A stretch of 64,000 nt of DNA from Paragorgia papillata (GCA_035771165.1 JAWNZC010000265.1:1189001-1253000), one strand, 5' to 3'; positions 10,949 through 22,379 are shown, numbered from the stretch's first letter. The notes: generated by a model not told the origin, from the sequence alone. Made by a program: numbers and translations.

Positions 10949-11332
10949 TGTAATACCATGATCGCCTCGGATTCTCTTGTTCTCCGAGGGAATGTAAACC
11001 TCGTAGTCCCTCATTGCTCGTGCAAGAGGGAAATTTTCCCTTTGTCTTCTAATTTTCCCGTGCATGTTCCCGCTTGCATATATTTTCTCTCATCAACATG
11101 CACGGGAAAATTAGATGCAACTTCTCTGATCAACCGTGTAAATTTCCTGTCGGTAAGATTATCAAAGTTTTCCTCGGCGATCATAGTATTACAAAGTGAT
11201 AACATGACTTTTCGGGAAATTATCGATTAAATTTTCCCTTTGCCTCGGGAAGATTTGTAAAAGTCCTTGGGCCGCACCTTCCCTCGGCTGCGGGAAATTT
11301 AATCGCTAATTTCCCTCAAGTCATGTTATTAT
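10949..11332. repeat. Cluster of nested inverted repeats
   Basis: GTAATACCATGATCGCC (about 10950) is inverted near 11176-11192. TTTTCCCGTGCATG pairs with CATGCACGGGAAAA at about 11097-11110. ATAACATGACTT...GGGAAATTA at 11201 is inverted up to 11332. The pattern suits one or two overlapping foldback elements. Confidence 0.6.
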
Positions 11333-11791
11333 TTATAATTAGTGGCAAAGTATAATAAATAAATAAATTTACATCTGCTTATTCTGCTGATAGAAACCTT
11401 TGACGATAAACCAATGAAAAGCCTTTTTTTTGCTTTTAGTCAAATTGACCAATCACAAAACGCCTAGTATCTGATACGTAAACTCGTAAAGTAGAAGCCA
11501 GCGGTTCGCAATTAATGGCGCTGAAATTGAAGTTGGAGTCACCGATGGAGTTAGAAAAGGCAAATGACAGAAGAAATTGAACACTTTAATACGCGAAGTG
11601 AATAAGTTCTACAGAAAACAAAAGCGGCTACAAAATGGTTAGAACGGAAATTATTAATGGTAAGACCGTTAAACTGTTTATCAGTTAAAACGAAATAAGT
11701 CAAATAACTGCAAACAAAACACACATTTCAAGAAACAAATGGATAGGTGTTGTTGTTGGCGGACGTGTACTCCGCCTTTAGATTAGAGTTA

Positions 11792-12526
11792 TAAACAAAA
11801 TACGCTTACATTGTTGTTATTTGAGCGAGAGTTGCGATATTATGAAGTACGAACACAATTGATATGATTGCCGTGACAAGGAGGCTGGTCACTCCTGACA
11901 GACGAATTTCACTCAGAACCATAGATATATGGGGGAAAATCATTAAAACCTGTCTGCATGTTAGAAGCAGTGGCGAGAAGCTAGGGTTGAAACCGATATA
12001 TATCACTTGGAAATGTCCAACAAGCAAATATAAACAAACGGCTTATTTGGAATGTCTCTCTTCACGAGGTGTGATATATTTTACAGCATATATAATACTT
12101 CCCGGTCTCTTTTATGTTAGTTATCTGCTTCCAATTTTCCCCACATCAAGGGAAACGTTATGTCAACAATATTTGTTGAGAATATTCCTCCCCCCCCGGG
12201 TTTGCTAACGGCCGAGTGAAATTTGAACCCGCGTTGCTATGGTTGCAACGGTTGCTAGTCGCAAGAGAGTTTTCATGTCGATTTTGAAAGTGAAATGATG
12301 GAAGTTGTCGCAATTCGAATACGCTATGGATAGAGCAACTATCTATCTTTGTCTGTTGTAAAAAACTAGTCATCCGCGTGTAATTTCGGCGGGAAAACGT
12401 CGTCTGAGTGAAATTCGTCTGTCAGGAGTGACCACGGCGTGTCACGGCAATCATATCAATTGTGTTTGTACTTCATAATATCGCAACTCTCGCTCAAATA
12501 ACAACAAGGTAAGCGTATTTTGTTTA
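11792..12526. repeat. Long inverted repeat, ~125-bp arms
   Basis: The left arm (11792-11919) and right arm (about 12398-12526) are near-perfect reverse complements separated by about 480 bp with no gene. The right arm ends AACAAG followed by GTAAGCG, a strong splice-donor look, so the arm may copy an untranslated exon. Alternatively it is a terminal-repeat element. Confidence 0.65.
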
Positions 12527-12817
12527 TTTTTGTACAACTACAAGCAATATTTAGCGATTTTAGACATGTATAAGTACAGATTTAACATTAAATTTTAATA
12601 GTTTATATTCAACCCTCATAGCTTATGCTGTCAACCCGCAAGGGGAGACCTCCTGGTAATCTGCCCAGTAAATAGTTAAACAAATTTCCAAGAACGAAGC
12701 AAGATACAAAAGAGTTATATATCAATGCCAATGTATATAATCCTATTAAAAACTACTTTCAAATAAGAGAGTTTATTTATAACTCAATTTTTGTATCTGC
12801 GCAGCAGATATATTGTT

Positions 12818-13072
12818 ACTACTCAAATCAGTAGAGCGAGATGTTTTCATCGCTTCCGAAGCGACAGTTGGTTAACCGCGGATCAATATTAAAGCAATCA
12901 CGAGCCGAGGTGTATTCTTATGTACCACGTGATAGCTTGTTTACGCGTTAACACGTGGTATATGAGAATACACCTCTTGATTGCTTTAATATTGATCCGC
13001 GGTTAATAAAACTGACACTTCGAAAGTGATAAAAAAAATCATCCATGTCTCGCTCTATTGATTTGAGTAGTA
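12818..13072. mobile_element. Foldback MITE
   Basis: Arms of about 120 bp: ACTACTCAAATCAGTAGAGC at the left and its imperfect complement at the right. They meet at an ACCACGTG centre near 12930-12960. Non-coding; 90 bp upstream of the two-gene transposon. Confidence 0.72.
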
Positions 13073-13326
13073 TCGTGCTGTTATTGTTAAGGAGGTTTGT
13101 TTGTTAACTCGGTTACCAGATAGGATGGAAACGAGTCTAGCATTTGTTTGAATATTTATACTGCTGGTTGCAGGTGACCGCGCCGCGCGCCGAATTTTGA
13201 TCGTTGTTTGCATTGTCTCAACTCCTACTTGACACTGGGTCAAGTCCTACCGCGCCCTTCCCGCCCAAAAAAACGCCTTCCGCCCGCGCCCTGGCAAATT
13301 GTAATATATAAATACAGTATTACTTT

Positions 13327-14392
13327 ATGAAACTTAGCCAATGCGGCAGGACATACGAGGACGGAAAAGCTTTGTCAATTGACTTTAGAAGTATTATCGA
13401 CGAGGTCGTTTTGGCTGGAGGCGATACTGTAACGGGTATTTTCCTGGTAGTTATACAGAAATTGGGAATAAATTTCGAGTCGCGCGAAGCACCATTCGAA
13501 AAATATGGAAACTGTATTGTGATGACTTCACCGAGAACCCCCTACCAAATGCGGGCGGCCGGGATCCAGGAAAGCTAACAGAAGATGATTTAGCATTGAT
13601 TGAAGCTTTGAAAGTCAGAAGGGGGTCAATAACGCTGCGAGAAATTTGCGATGAATTACAAGTTCTCGGAGATTGTGGAGGAAATATATCAGCAAGCACG
13701 ATATGTCGAGCCATCAAGAACAAGATGCCGTCGGGGAAGATATATTCAAGAAAAAAGATCACGCATCTAGCAAAAGAGAAGTTCACACCAGGAAATATTA
13801 TCTACACCCAATTATTTATTAATTACGTTAACAGCAAGGATCCTTACACTCTTAAATTCTTTAATGAAGCTGGAATCAAAACTCCCGATGTTGGTACAAG
13901 GATGTACGGACATGCACCGGTAGGAGAGCGAGCTACCGAAGTAATTCGTAAATGTCAAAGTCCTAATTTTACTCTAAATGCATTAACATCGCTGTACGAT
14001 GGAGTGGGATATTTTAACGTTTTGGATGGACCGACAAACACAGCTCAATTTTTGAACTTCTTTGACGAAGCATGTCAGAAAACATCGCCTACAACAGGTC
14101 GACCAGTTCTAGAATGTGGAGACACTATTATCATGGATAATTTAAGCTGTCACCATTTTGAAGGTGGCGAAATTCTAGAGGACTCTCTAAGTGAAATGGG
14201 AATTGAACTGTTGTATACTCCCGTTTACTCACCAGATCTTAATCCTGCGGAACTTATTTTCTCAAAAGTTAAAAACGCTTTAAATTTCAGGTTCACTGTG
14301 ATATCAAGATTGCCATTAATGAAGCAGTTGACCTAGTGAGTTCAACCGATATGCATGGATTTTATAACAACACGTCCGTTTTAATACTGTAA
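13327..14392 (+). pseudogene. DDE transposase, Tc1/mariner superfamily, frameshifted
   Basis: The N-terminal frame (13327-13578) starts a helix-turn-helix region. A shift before about 13472 moves the reading into the frame giving RVARSTIRKIWK, which runs on to 14336. Another shift near 14285-14295 leads to a natural end at 14392 (SVLIL stop). Core features are YGHAPVGERA, MDNLSCHH with the second catalytic Asp, and YSPDLNPAELIFSKVK with the catalytic Glu; Asp and Glu are separated by 37 residues. The first catalytic acid lies in FFNEAG, where relatives usually have DEAG, so Asp appears changed to Asn (GAT to AAT). Two frameshifts and the lost Asp make it inactive. Confidence 0.78.
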
Positions 14393-14686
14393 AATAGTAT
14401 TTTTACAGCGACATTGTTTGAAATGTTATGTAAAGCACATAGCCAGCTAATAATAAGCTATTGACGGTCCTTTTTCACAACCTCAAAATCTCAACGTATC
14501 CCTTAATTTAACGCTGAATAATTTAAATACCTTTAGTAGACTTTACTAACCTTAACTATAAGATTGCGACTTTAATATTAAAGTTTATCGTTCAGTGCAT
14601 GTCTATTCCTTATTTATTTTGGTCAGTGTCAATGAAGCCATTGCTGCCGATTCGTCCAAAGGTTTGGCCCTTGCTGCGGATCCAAA

Positions 14687-15964
14687 TCAACTTGGTCCTA
14701 GCTGAATCTCCAAATTCGAATTTGTTTCACTGAACAAATTCGAATTTGGAGGTTCACTTTCCGCGCTTGTACGTGTAGTAGCCACAGCAGTTTGGTTGTG
14801 GTAGTGGTATTGCTCGTAGTTGTAACCAGGAAAGATAAACGGTGGATGATAGCCGCGGTTGTAGTAATGATCTTGCATAGTATAAGGAGGTAAGTTGTAG
14901 TTATACGAGTACTCTGCAGGGCCAAGGCCTGGGTTTGCGACGGTGGGATGCAAAATGCCATAGTTCAAATTTTGCGCATCATGTTTGCCATTCCCAGCTG
15001 CCCTTCTTCAAGTTCGACTGCATAGACTCACTAGTGACATCGTCATTCGCACCTGAACAGTCAGATGTCGATTGAGTCTCACTATAGGGAAAATGACACC
15101 ATGCATGTTCTTCTAACATCGTCTTCGCAGGATTTCCTTGATGCGTTTTCTGTTTCGCGCGAGTAACAGCTTGGCCACAAGTGTTATTAAAATCTTGACG
15201 AGCTTTGAGTAGAATTTCTGGGATTGCTTCTCTTCCAGAGATGCGGCCGTTCATATTTTTTTTACAATAACTTTCAATCAATGTAGCATGTTTTCGAACT
15301 AAGTTCCAGTTAAGGTTTCCACCCTGATGAAGGTAATCACTTTTATGATTCTCGAGGAGGTGACTTTGGATTTGCTTGGTTTTTTATTTCTCTACCGTCT
15401 GAATGGCCGATCTTCGCCTTTTGAGCTCTTCTTCGCTTTCGAAAACAAGCTTTTCTTGCTTTGAAATATCCTGATCAAGTCTTCGTTTGTTGATTTGACC
15501 AGGATGACGCTTATGTTGTCCACAAGAAAATACATCAGTGCATTGTTGTAAAGTACACTTTTTTTTGTGAGTGTCCTAAACGAAGGTGACAGTTCCCACA
15601 GATGATAGCGTTTGGATCACCAGCTGCTATAGTTGCTGCTTTGAGTTTCTGGGTTATTTCATCTCGTCGTTGCATGCAGCTCTTCCAATTTCACTTTTTG
15701 GATATTAACATTTTTTCGCGTATGTTCAACGTACCTTTCCATAGGGCTCATTACTTGCGCTTCATTAACCTGAGTGTATGCTGAATTGCTTTCTTTTTCC
15801 TCTATGAATGCTTGTCCTTTAGATCTTTTTTCAGCGTTGATACACGTCGTAGGAGAGGCGATGTTTATGCAACGAGGCTGTAAGTTGCTGCGTTCTGCTT
15901 TACTATTATCGACTTTTCTTTTCTTCTCGGGTGGTTGACTGACCCTTGGCAATGGAGATTCCAA
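14687..15964 (-). pseudogene. Second transposon protein: nuclear signal plus Cys/His cluster
   Basis: Reverse-strand segments join across small frame changes. 15964-15659 contains the basic nuclear-localisation motif PPEKKRKVDN near residue 12. 15680-15547 reads ICGNCHLRLGHS. After a run of eight A's comes CTLQQC...CGQHKRHPGQ, a C-x2-C...H...C...C...C-x2-H pattern likely to bind zinc, then a charged region. 15380-14979 continues in another frame. 14968-14687 is a Tyr/Pro/His/Asn-rich tail. The total would be about 425 residues. No intron signals fit the joins, so these are frameshifts. It lies wholly inside the inverted repeats, convergent with the transposase. Role unknown; DNA binding or transposase partnership is an inference. 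Confidence 0.6.
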
Positions 15965-16312
15965 CTCGGATATCTTTAGTAGGATTTTTCTTTGATTTCT
16001 TTCCTCTACAAATGTAGAATAATTAACGATTAATAATTAACGATTTACTTGCACGAAAAACACGCTCTTCAAAGTATTATTTTTTATTCTATACATGCTG
16101 TTACGGCGGGATAAGTGAAATGTGATTGGTTAATACAAAAATAAACAATACCACGCCTTTAATTTACAACGGCTTAAAAATAACCTTGACTGGACTGGAC
16201 TTAAGTTGACCCCGTGTGAACTCATACTTGACCCGGTGTCAAGTAGGAGTTGAGACAATGCAAACAACGATCAAAATTCGGCGCGCGGCGCGGTCACCTG
16301 CAACCAGCAGTA

Positions 16313-16726
16313 TTTCGACGCCATTGCTTCATGAACACGTTCAAGAAGAACTCTTTTTTTATTAAATTAGGCAAGTATTTTGATCATGAATTTCAGTGAA
16401 TTTGCATCTGTGATCTACAACAGTTTTTGTGCGTTATACAGAATCATTGAAAAGTTAATCGAGTCAGGCCTACATGCACGCGTGTTTATGAAGGACCATC
16501 TTCAAGGGACAAACGATCCTCTGCGGATGACAAACAATCCTCTTCGGATGACAAACAATCCAAGAATTTTGAACTACATTTTTTTTCATTTAGCTTATAG
16601 ATATACGTGCCAAACATGTCAGGTAAACAACCTTATTAACCCTTTGATCGGGAAGTCTCTGCGAGCCGAGGGGTATCTGGTTAACGAGTAAATTAATCGT
16701 CTGGCATTTAAGCTTATAGACAGTAA
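16313..16726. other. Short gene-free spacer between transposons
   Basis: No gene. A 22-bp near repeat (GGATGACAAACAATCCTCT) occurs around 16515-16560. The last 60 bases resemble the dispersed AATCGTCTGGC repeat also found after the gypsy element, so the retroelement probably landed inside it. Confidence 0.4.
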
Positions 16727-16799
16727 AGATGTGTGACTAACTGGATTTAGATTGAAGTTTTAAAATACTAAATAAATAAATACATAGATCAATACAACA
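16727..16799 (+). repeat. 5' LTR, truncated
   Basis: Matches the right half of the 3' LTR (21415-21483), ending CAATACAACA. The first ~70 bp of the LTR are missing. The next bases, TTGGTGGCAGCGGTGC (16800-16815), are in the position and style of a gypsy primer-binding site. Confidence 0.8.
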
Positions 16800-16921
16800 T
16801 TGGTGGCAGCGGTGCTTATTCGATTTTGTTTTAACTCAGTGGTTTTGAAGAAGAAATAAAGACTTATTCTTGAACAGTTAGTAGACCAGCGAAGTGACGA
16901 AGATATTATCGGATAGTAATA

Positions 16922-17807
16922 ATGGCGTCCATTACATGCTCCGTATGGGATCACTTGGATGGAACAACAGTTGAGAGTCACCTAAATCAGGTTGAGTCGT
17001 TCTTTGTAGCTAAGGGAATCGGAGATGATGATAAGAAAGTGGCTTGTGTACATTTATCGCTAAAAGGAGAAGCTAAAGTGTTCTTCAGCGTTTTAGCGAC
17101 CAGTCAAAGAGTACCTTCGCTCATGCGAAAGCAGCATTGATCGAAAGGTTCCAATCGAAGAAAACTGCATCGGACTGGCAGAAAGAACTTGCTGATCGTT
17201 GCCAGAAACCAGGAGAGACTGCGATTGAGTTGAAATACGCCATCAACTTCGACTGGTATAAGCAAAGCTTTTCCCGGCATCACAGATAAAACTACCTACG
17301 ACTCCATTGCTCTGGCTCACCTTCGCAACGCATTGAAGAGTGATATTGCACATAAACTGTCGTGGGTGATGGCTGATACAGCAACACTTGATGAGTTGGT
17401 GAAGCGTGCAACGAAAATTGAGCAAACAGATTCGACTGTTTATGCTGTTTCAGCTAGGTCAATCCTGTGATAGTCCTGGGTCGGAGGTCATGCAGAAATT
17501 AGCAGAACTGACTACTAGTCAGCAGCAGCTTGCCACATCAGTTGCAGCCATCCAGAGCCAGAGCCAGCGTTCAACAAAGCCATCAGTGAAGTGTTATAAC
17601 TGTGGTAAGGTAGGCCATTTTTCTCGTGATTGTCGTTCAAAGGGTATTGTCCGTGGTAACCTGGGAACTAGGCAACCGTTTCCTGGCCAATGCCTTAGAT
17701 GCTTAAAGCCTGGGCACAGAGCTGCCCAATGTACAGCCTCTTCTCCACCGCAGCCGGGAAACGTGGTGGCTGGGGAGGAAATCCAGACCTCTTCAGCCAC
17801 TAATTAG
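16922..17807 (+). pseudogene. gag: Gypsy Gag with two zinc knuckles, frameshifted
   Basis: Starts at ATG 16922; frame 1 ends at 17140 after FFVAKGIGDDDKK and LKGEAKVFFS, typical of retrotransposon Gag. The N-terminal and middle parts continue in other frames. The 17406-17807 frame carries two CCHC knuckles, CYNCGKVGHFSRDC and CLRCLKPGHRAAQC, which bind element RNA. At least two frame changes break it. Confidence 0.75.
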
Positions 17808-17879
17808 ACTGGTAACTACAATCGTTTGGTTTCAGCCACAAACATTGGGGGTTCAAATTATACTAACATATAGAGATTG

Positions 17880-19280
17880 AGGGTGAAATTGGGGGTCACC
17901 ATTGCACTTGGTTAGTGGATACAGGAGCCCAGATTAGTGTTATACATGAGTCATTAGCAGCATCTGCCAGAGGGTCCAAGGTGAGTTGTCAATTTGTACC
18001 CCATACTGTGGATGGTTCTGGGATGGGCACAGTTTATGATTTAGTCACTGATTGTCAAGTGGGTGATCAGTACATTCAGCAACATCGGTTCACAGTGGTT
18101 AAACAGTCAACATACCCCGCAATTATTGGCATGGATCTTTTGCCTCGTCTAAAGATGCATCTGTCAATAGGCCGTCAAGTATACTTTCCCAGTATGGAAA
18201 AATTGCCAGACCAGGCCAGCATTGCCTCTCCGCAGATATGTCGAATACATGTATCAGCAACAGTAACTGTGTCCCCTAGATCAATGCAGGTGATTGAAGG
18301 CAAGTTGGACGGTGAAATAGTAGTACCTGGTACAGTGGGCCTAATTGAGTCAGCAGATGGGAAGGGCTCCAAGCGTTTTGGTTTGGGCTGTGGCAGAGTC
18401 TTTGACATAGTAAGAGAAGAACGACGTGTTCTTATGCATGTAACAAACCCAACCAATGTACCTTGTCATGTGAATGCCTCAAATGAGGCAGATTTATCAT
18501 CTAGCGAGAAGCATCATCTTTATAAGGTGATCCAAAAGAACGGGGATGTTCTTGCTATTGACGATGACACAGGCCTTACTGATGTCGTTGAGCGTGAGAT
18601 ACCGACTGGAGGAGCCCACCCAATTTCCCAACCAGCAAGGAGAGTGCCATTTCATAACTTGCCGGAGGTGGAAAGTTTTGTACAAGATGGTCTTGCAAAG
18701 GGGGTGATCAGACCTAGCAAGAACCCCTGGTCAAGCCCACTGGTGATGGTGCGGAAGAAGGATGGTACGACCCGATTTTGTGTAGACGTCCGAAAGGTAT
18801 GCATAAAGGTCTGTGTCCGAAAGGCGTGTCATAAAGGTCTATTTGAGTTCAACACCATGCCCTTTGGCCTCAAGGGGCCCCAGCAACGTTCCAGAGGTTG
18901 ATGATGTCCGTATTAAGGGAACTAAACTGGCAAATTCTTCTGATCTATTTGGATGATGTCATCATCTATTCTCGCGGTTTTGAGGAACATTTGCAACACC
19001 TTGAACTTGTTTTGGACAAGTTGCGAGCAGCTGGCTTGAAACTGAATCCTTCCAAGTGTGTCTTTGCCCGTGCAGAAGTCCACTATTTGGGATTTGTGGT
19101 TGGTTCGAAAGGAATTTTGCCTGACCCGGGAAGGCTGAAGCCATCAAGGATTTTCCGCGGCCCACGACCGTCCCTGAAGTTCGTCGATTTGTCGGACTGG
19201 CGTCATATTATTGCCGTTTCATTGACCGTTTTGCCGACATTGCTGCGCCTCTACATGTACTAACCAGAGCAAATGTTAAG
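17880..19280 (+). pseudogene. pol: Gypsy protease and reverse transcriptase, broken
   Basis: The aspartic protease motif WLVDTGAQISVIH lies near 17910. The reverse transcriptase starts at PSKNPWSSPLVMVRKKDG (about 18710). After RFCVDVRK the palm segment including the first catalytic Asp is missing: the sequence jumps to the FNTMPFGL block. A shift follows, then the YLDD active site (18946-18957) in the 18898-19263 frame, and another shift near 19130. Non-functional. Confidence 0.78.
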
Positions 19281-19283
19281 TTT

Positions 19284-19691
19284 TTGTGGACTGAAGATTG
19301 CGAGACCGCAGTTTGCGTGTTAAAAGACAAGTTGACATCTCCACCAATTCTTGCCTATCCGGACTTCCAGCAAGAATTTACTGTCGAGATCGATGCCAGC
19401 GACCTTGGCCTGGGTGCTATCCTTACACAAAGGAAGAAGGTAATCACTTATGCATCCCGAGCGCTCACCCCGACCGAAAATAATTATTCTACAACCGAGA
19501 AAGAATGTTTGGCTGTTGTCTGGAGTTCAGATCAGTTCAATATGTACTTGGAAGGGAGACACTACACAGTTCTCACGGATCACAAGCCACTAACCTACTT
19601 GCGACAACTTAAAGAGCCAAGAGGAAAACCAGATGGCGCGTCTGTCTTAATATCTACGACTTCACAATTCAACATCGACCTGGTAAACTAA
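19284..19691 (+). pseudogene. pol: Gypsy RNase H domain
   Basis: Contains PPILAYPDFQQEFTVEIDASDLGLGAIL, YASRALTPTENNYSTTEKECLAVV and YTVLTDHKPLTYL, the RNase H block that follows gypsy reverse transcriptase. The family degrades RNA in the RNA:DNA hybrid. The first Asp, the Glu and the later Asp are present, but the frame is separated from its neighbours by shifts. Confidence 0.8.
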
Positions 19692-19912
19692 TGACTGTCG
19701 CCGATGCATGAAGTCGTGCTCCCGTCAATGCAGTAACCATAGAAGGTGTATGGACTGATAGATAGCTCTGCGCATTATACAGAAGCAAGACGACGATATT
19801 GGGATGATTTATCACTGGGTTACCAAGCAAGAGAAGCCGAGGAATATCAAGCGTCACGTTAACAGTTTTATCACTGAAGACACACGGGAAGAACATCAAG
19901 CTGGTTGACGAC

Positions 19913-20650
19913 TTGCTGGTCTTACAGGCAGAACTTCATGGACGGAACATTGTACATACGATGGTCCCACAGTCGGAGGCACCGCGAATACTACAACTTC
20001 TTCATGACAGCTGGGGACATTTTCGCGAAGCCCAAACACAGTACAACGTTGGCACACGATTTTTCTGGTTTAACTGGAAACGAGATGTGAAGGACTGGTG
20101 TCGTTCTTGTGAGGTGTGTCTTCGAAGAAAGGGTATACAGATGCCAGATCGACCGCGCCAATTGGAGAATTGCCTATTCCAGAGAAACCCTTTCAATGTT
20201 GGCATATGGATTTTGTGGCCCGTTACCAAAGACTCCACGTGGAAATCGATTCATATTATTTTGCTCTTACCGATCCTCTCATGCAGCAAATGGTTTGAAG
20301 CTTTTCCAGTACCTGATCAGACAGCAAAGACCACGGCCGAAGTACTGTTGCGAGAAATTGTTTGTCGATATGGTATACCTGAGGTTCTACATTCTGACCA
20401 AGCCAGAAATTTTGAATCTGAACTGTTACAAGAGGTACACAGCCGCTTGGATATTAGGAGAAGTCGCAGTGCGCCGTATAATCCTCAGTGCAATGGGCAA
20501 GTGGAACGCATGAATCGAAACATTGCCGAACGTCTAGCCATGGAAATTGAGGCCCAAGACCAAACTGACTGGGACGAAAACTCCCTATTGCACTGGCTGC
20601 GATTAGAACCACCAGCAGTACCACAACTGGCGAGACTCCATTTTCAGTAA
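19913..20650 (+). pseudogene. pol: Gypsy integrase, catalytic core, frameshifted
   Basis: A zinc-binding HHCC region (HDSWGHF then CRSCEVC) is followed by the core. The first catalytic Asp (CWHMDF) lies in a different frame near 20200, while the second (HSDQARNF) and the Glu (QCNGQVERMN) are in this frame, so two shifts interrupt the core. Confidence 0.75.
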
Positions 20651-20779
20651 TATTTGGTTTTACATGCAGAAACAAGGCTGATATGATTGGCTCTGGAGAA
20701 CTGAACCAGCCAAAAGGACAAGCATGCAGCGAAAGAGTTTTCAGCTAAACTGTCTTCCCTGAATCAGCTGCATACAAAA

Positions 20780-21277
20780 GTGAGAAATCGGATCGTCAAA
20801 GCAAACGTTCGCTTCAGCCATTTCCAGCTCGGGGAAAAAGTGTGGATTTTCTACCCGAAGAAGCGCAAAGGGACTGCCAAGAAATTAGTCGGGGAACGTT
20901 TTCAGGGCCCATATGAGGTATGTAAGCTCATAGGGGATACTTCCTATCAAGTAAAGCCTCTCTTTCGAGGGGGAAAGAGAACGATTGTGAATCATCGCCG
21001 ACTGAAGAAAGACTACGAGAGATCCCAGCACCTGCAGCCTACTACTAACGAACAGAGTTTGGAAGATACAAGTGACGGTGCTTCAGACGCTGAGTATATT
21101 CAGTCAGAGGACTTTAGACTTGATATAGATTGTGATGAGATTCCTGGACCTCAGTTAGCTCAAGAACCTGCTCCAGTTCGACCACAAAGAGGAAGACAAG
21201 CACCGGATCGCTATGGATTTGGACGAGTTAGCCTACGTACAGCATTGAACGATGAACAAACAGAGACCGGGTTTTGA
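20780..21277 (+). pseudogene. pol: Gypsy integrase C-terminal GPY/F domain
   Basis: RFQGPYEVCKLIGDTSYQVK is the GPY/F-type end of Ty3/gypsy integrases, preceded by FQLGEKVWIFYPKK. The tail is acidic and ends at 21277, about 60 bp before the 3' LTR. Confidence 0.78.
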
Positions 21278-21326
21278 ACTGTAAACGGATTAAAAACTTT
21301 ATATTTTGTTGCTATTATATATATCT

Positions 21327-21338
21327 GGGAGGGAGGAG
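21327..21338 (+). promoter_or_regulatory. Polypurine tract
   Basis: GGGAGGGAGGAG lies directly before the TG that opens the 3' LTR, the expected plus-strand priming site. Confidence 0.8.
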
Positions 21339-21483
21339 TGTTAGGATAGAATGTAGTCCATTATATTGGAGTGACATGAAGTAGTACGGAAGAGCGCGGT
21401 AATATGGTGAGCACGATGTGTGAGTAACTGGATTTAGATTGAAGTTCTTAAAATACTAAATCAATACATAGATCAATACAACA
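21339..21483 (+). repeat. 3' LTR, 145 bp
   Basis: Begins TGTTAGGATAG after the polypurine tract and ends CAATACAACA, i.e. TG...CA. Its right half is repeated at 16727-16799. Very short for a gypsy LTR. Confidence 0.82.
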
Positions 21484-21500
21484 AAAGGGTCTCACTTGAT

Positions 21501-21534
<34 letters not shown>

Positions 21535-21590
21535 ATATAATTGGCAACAAAAATGTACGTTTCCCTGTTAAAGGGTTAAGGATATAAACA
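21484..21590. repeat. Dispersed repeat (GTCTGGCGTTAGACAGAGTA family)
   Basis: GAGTAAAATCGTCTGGCGTTAGACAGAGTA at about 21500-21530, ending in a TTAAAGGGTTAA-type motif, recurs at about 34568-34655 and in part at 16688-16727. Function unknown. Confidence 0.55.
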
Positions 21591-21817
21591 AGTATATATT
21601 TCACAACCGGTAGCATTCTTTTACATTTTTAAAGCAATCAAGTTTATTAGCAGTACACACATGTAGTCATTGACTGCCTATTTAAATATTAGCTTGTAAG
21701 TTGACAAAGTTGTATCTAATAAACCACGATCTGCCCCATGAGTTATTGTTTTTAATATCAATGCAAGGGATTGACTTGTCATCTCATTCACTTATTACCT
21801 TCACTGAACTGGATTAA

Positions 21818-22140
21818 GGGCCTGTTTACAAGGAGGTAGGGTTACCCTAGCAACCGGGTCAAAGTTAGGGTGACCCTGCTACCCGGGTCAACTTTATTAA
21901 CTTTTATTAGTCAGTCATAATCAGTGCAAGCAACCTGGAACTAGTAAAAAGTTGTCCCGGGTAGGCGAGTTATCCCTATCAAACACGTTTACAAGGACAA
22001 AACATAACCTGGCTACTAAGCACCCGGGTTACCCTAGTGTCCTTGTAAACATGACAAACAAAAAAACCCAAGAAATTTACGCTAGCTACCCCAGGGTAAC
22101 CCTGGTGCTAGGGTAACCCTACGTCCGTGTAACCAAGCTC
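21818..22140. mobile_element. PIF/Harbinger-like MITE (TAA target site)
   Basis: The left end GGGCCTGTTTACAAGG and the right end (inverted GAGCTTGGTTACACGG) are imperfect inverted repeats, followed by a shared TAGGGTTACCCTAG block. TAA occurs at both borders (21815-21817, 22141-22143), the 3-bp duplication of PIF/Harbinger. Internally rich in CCCGGGT blocks. Confidence 0.75.
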
Positions 22141-22300
22141 TAATAGATACTTCCCAAATTTGCTTCCATGAACATGAACAATGGCTTGAAATCGAGGTTG
22201 AATGTCAATGATAGGGAATGCATTACACTTTCATTGCCAACCTCGAGTTCATGCCATTGTTTCATAGGCATTGAAGCAAATTGAGGAAGTGTCTATAAGG
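22141..22300. mobile_element. Foldback element next to the Harbinger MITE
   Basis: Arms of about 70 bp (CTTCC...AATTTGCTTC...AACAATGG...CTCGAGGTT) meet near 22220. It starts exactly where the preceding MITE ends. Confidence 0.65.
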
Positions 22301-22379
22301 CTAAAAATTATCTTGTAATGGTTCAGCGCAGATACATGTACGCTATGCGTACCTTTTGTTTTATTTCATAGGCACTTTA

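Larger units (their letters stand above)
13161..16310. mobile_element. Two-gene Tc1/mariner-like transposon, 3,150 bp
   Basis: 84-bp terminal inverted repeats (13161-13244 and 16227-16310) begin CTGCTGGTTGCAGGTGACCG and contain a very GC-rich CGCGCCGCGCGCCG block. Both ends abut TA (13159-13160, 16311-16312), the target duplication of the Tc1/mariner superfamily. Inside are a transposase on the + strand and a second coding region on the - strand, tail to tail. It is about twice the size of a usual Tc1/mariner. Both genes carry frameshifts, so this copy is probably dead although its ends are well preserved. Confidence 0.82.
16727..21483 (+). mobile_element. Degraded Ty3/gypsy LTR retrotransposon
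   Basis: Order of parts: short LTR, primer-binding site, gag, protease, reverse transcriptase, RNase H, integrase with GPY/F end, polypurine tract, LTR. Integrase after RNase H defines Ty3/gypsy. The coding region has several frameshifts and a deletion in reverse transcriptase, and the 5' LTR has lost about 70 bp. No envelope gene. Confidence 0.88.

Noticed and set aside
13327..16310. Frameshifts in the transposon as sequencing errors
   Set aside because: Not excluded for the A-run shift, but the SLC12A exons are error-free across about 5 kb of coding sequence and the transposase also shows a catalytic substitution, so decay is the simpler reading.
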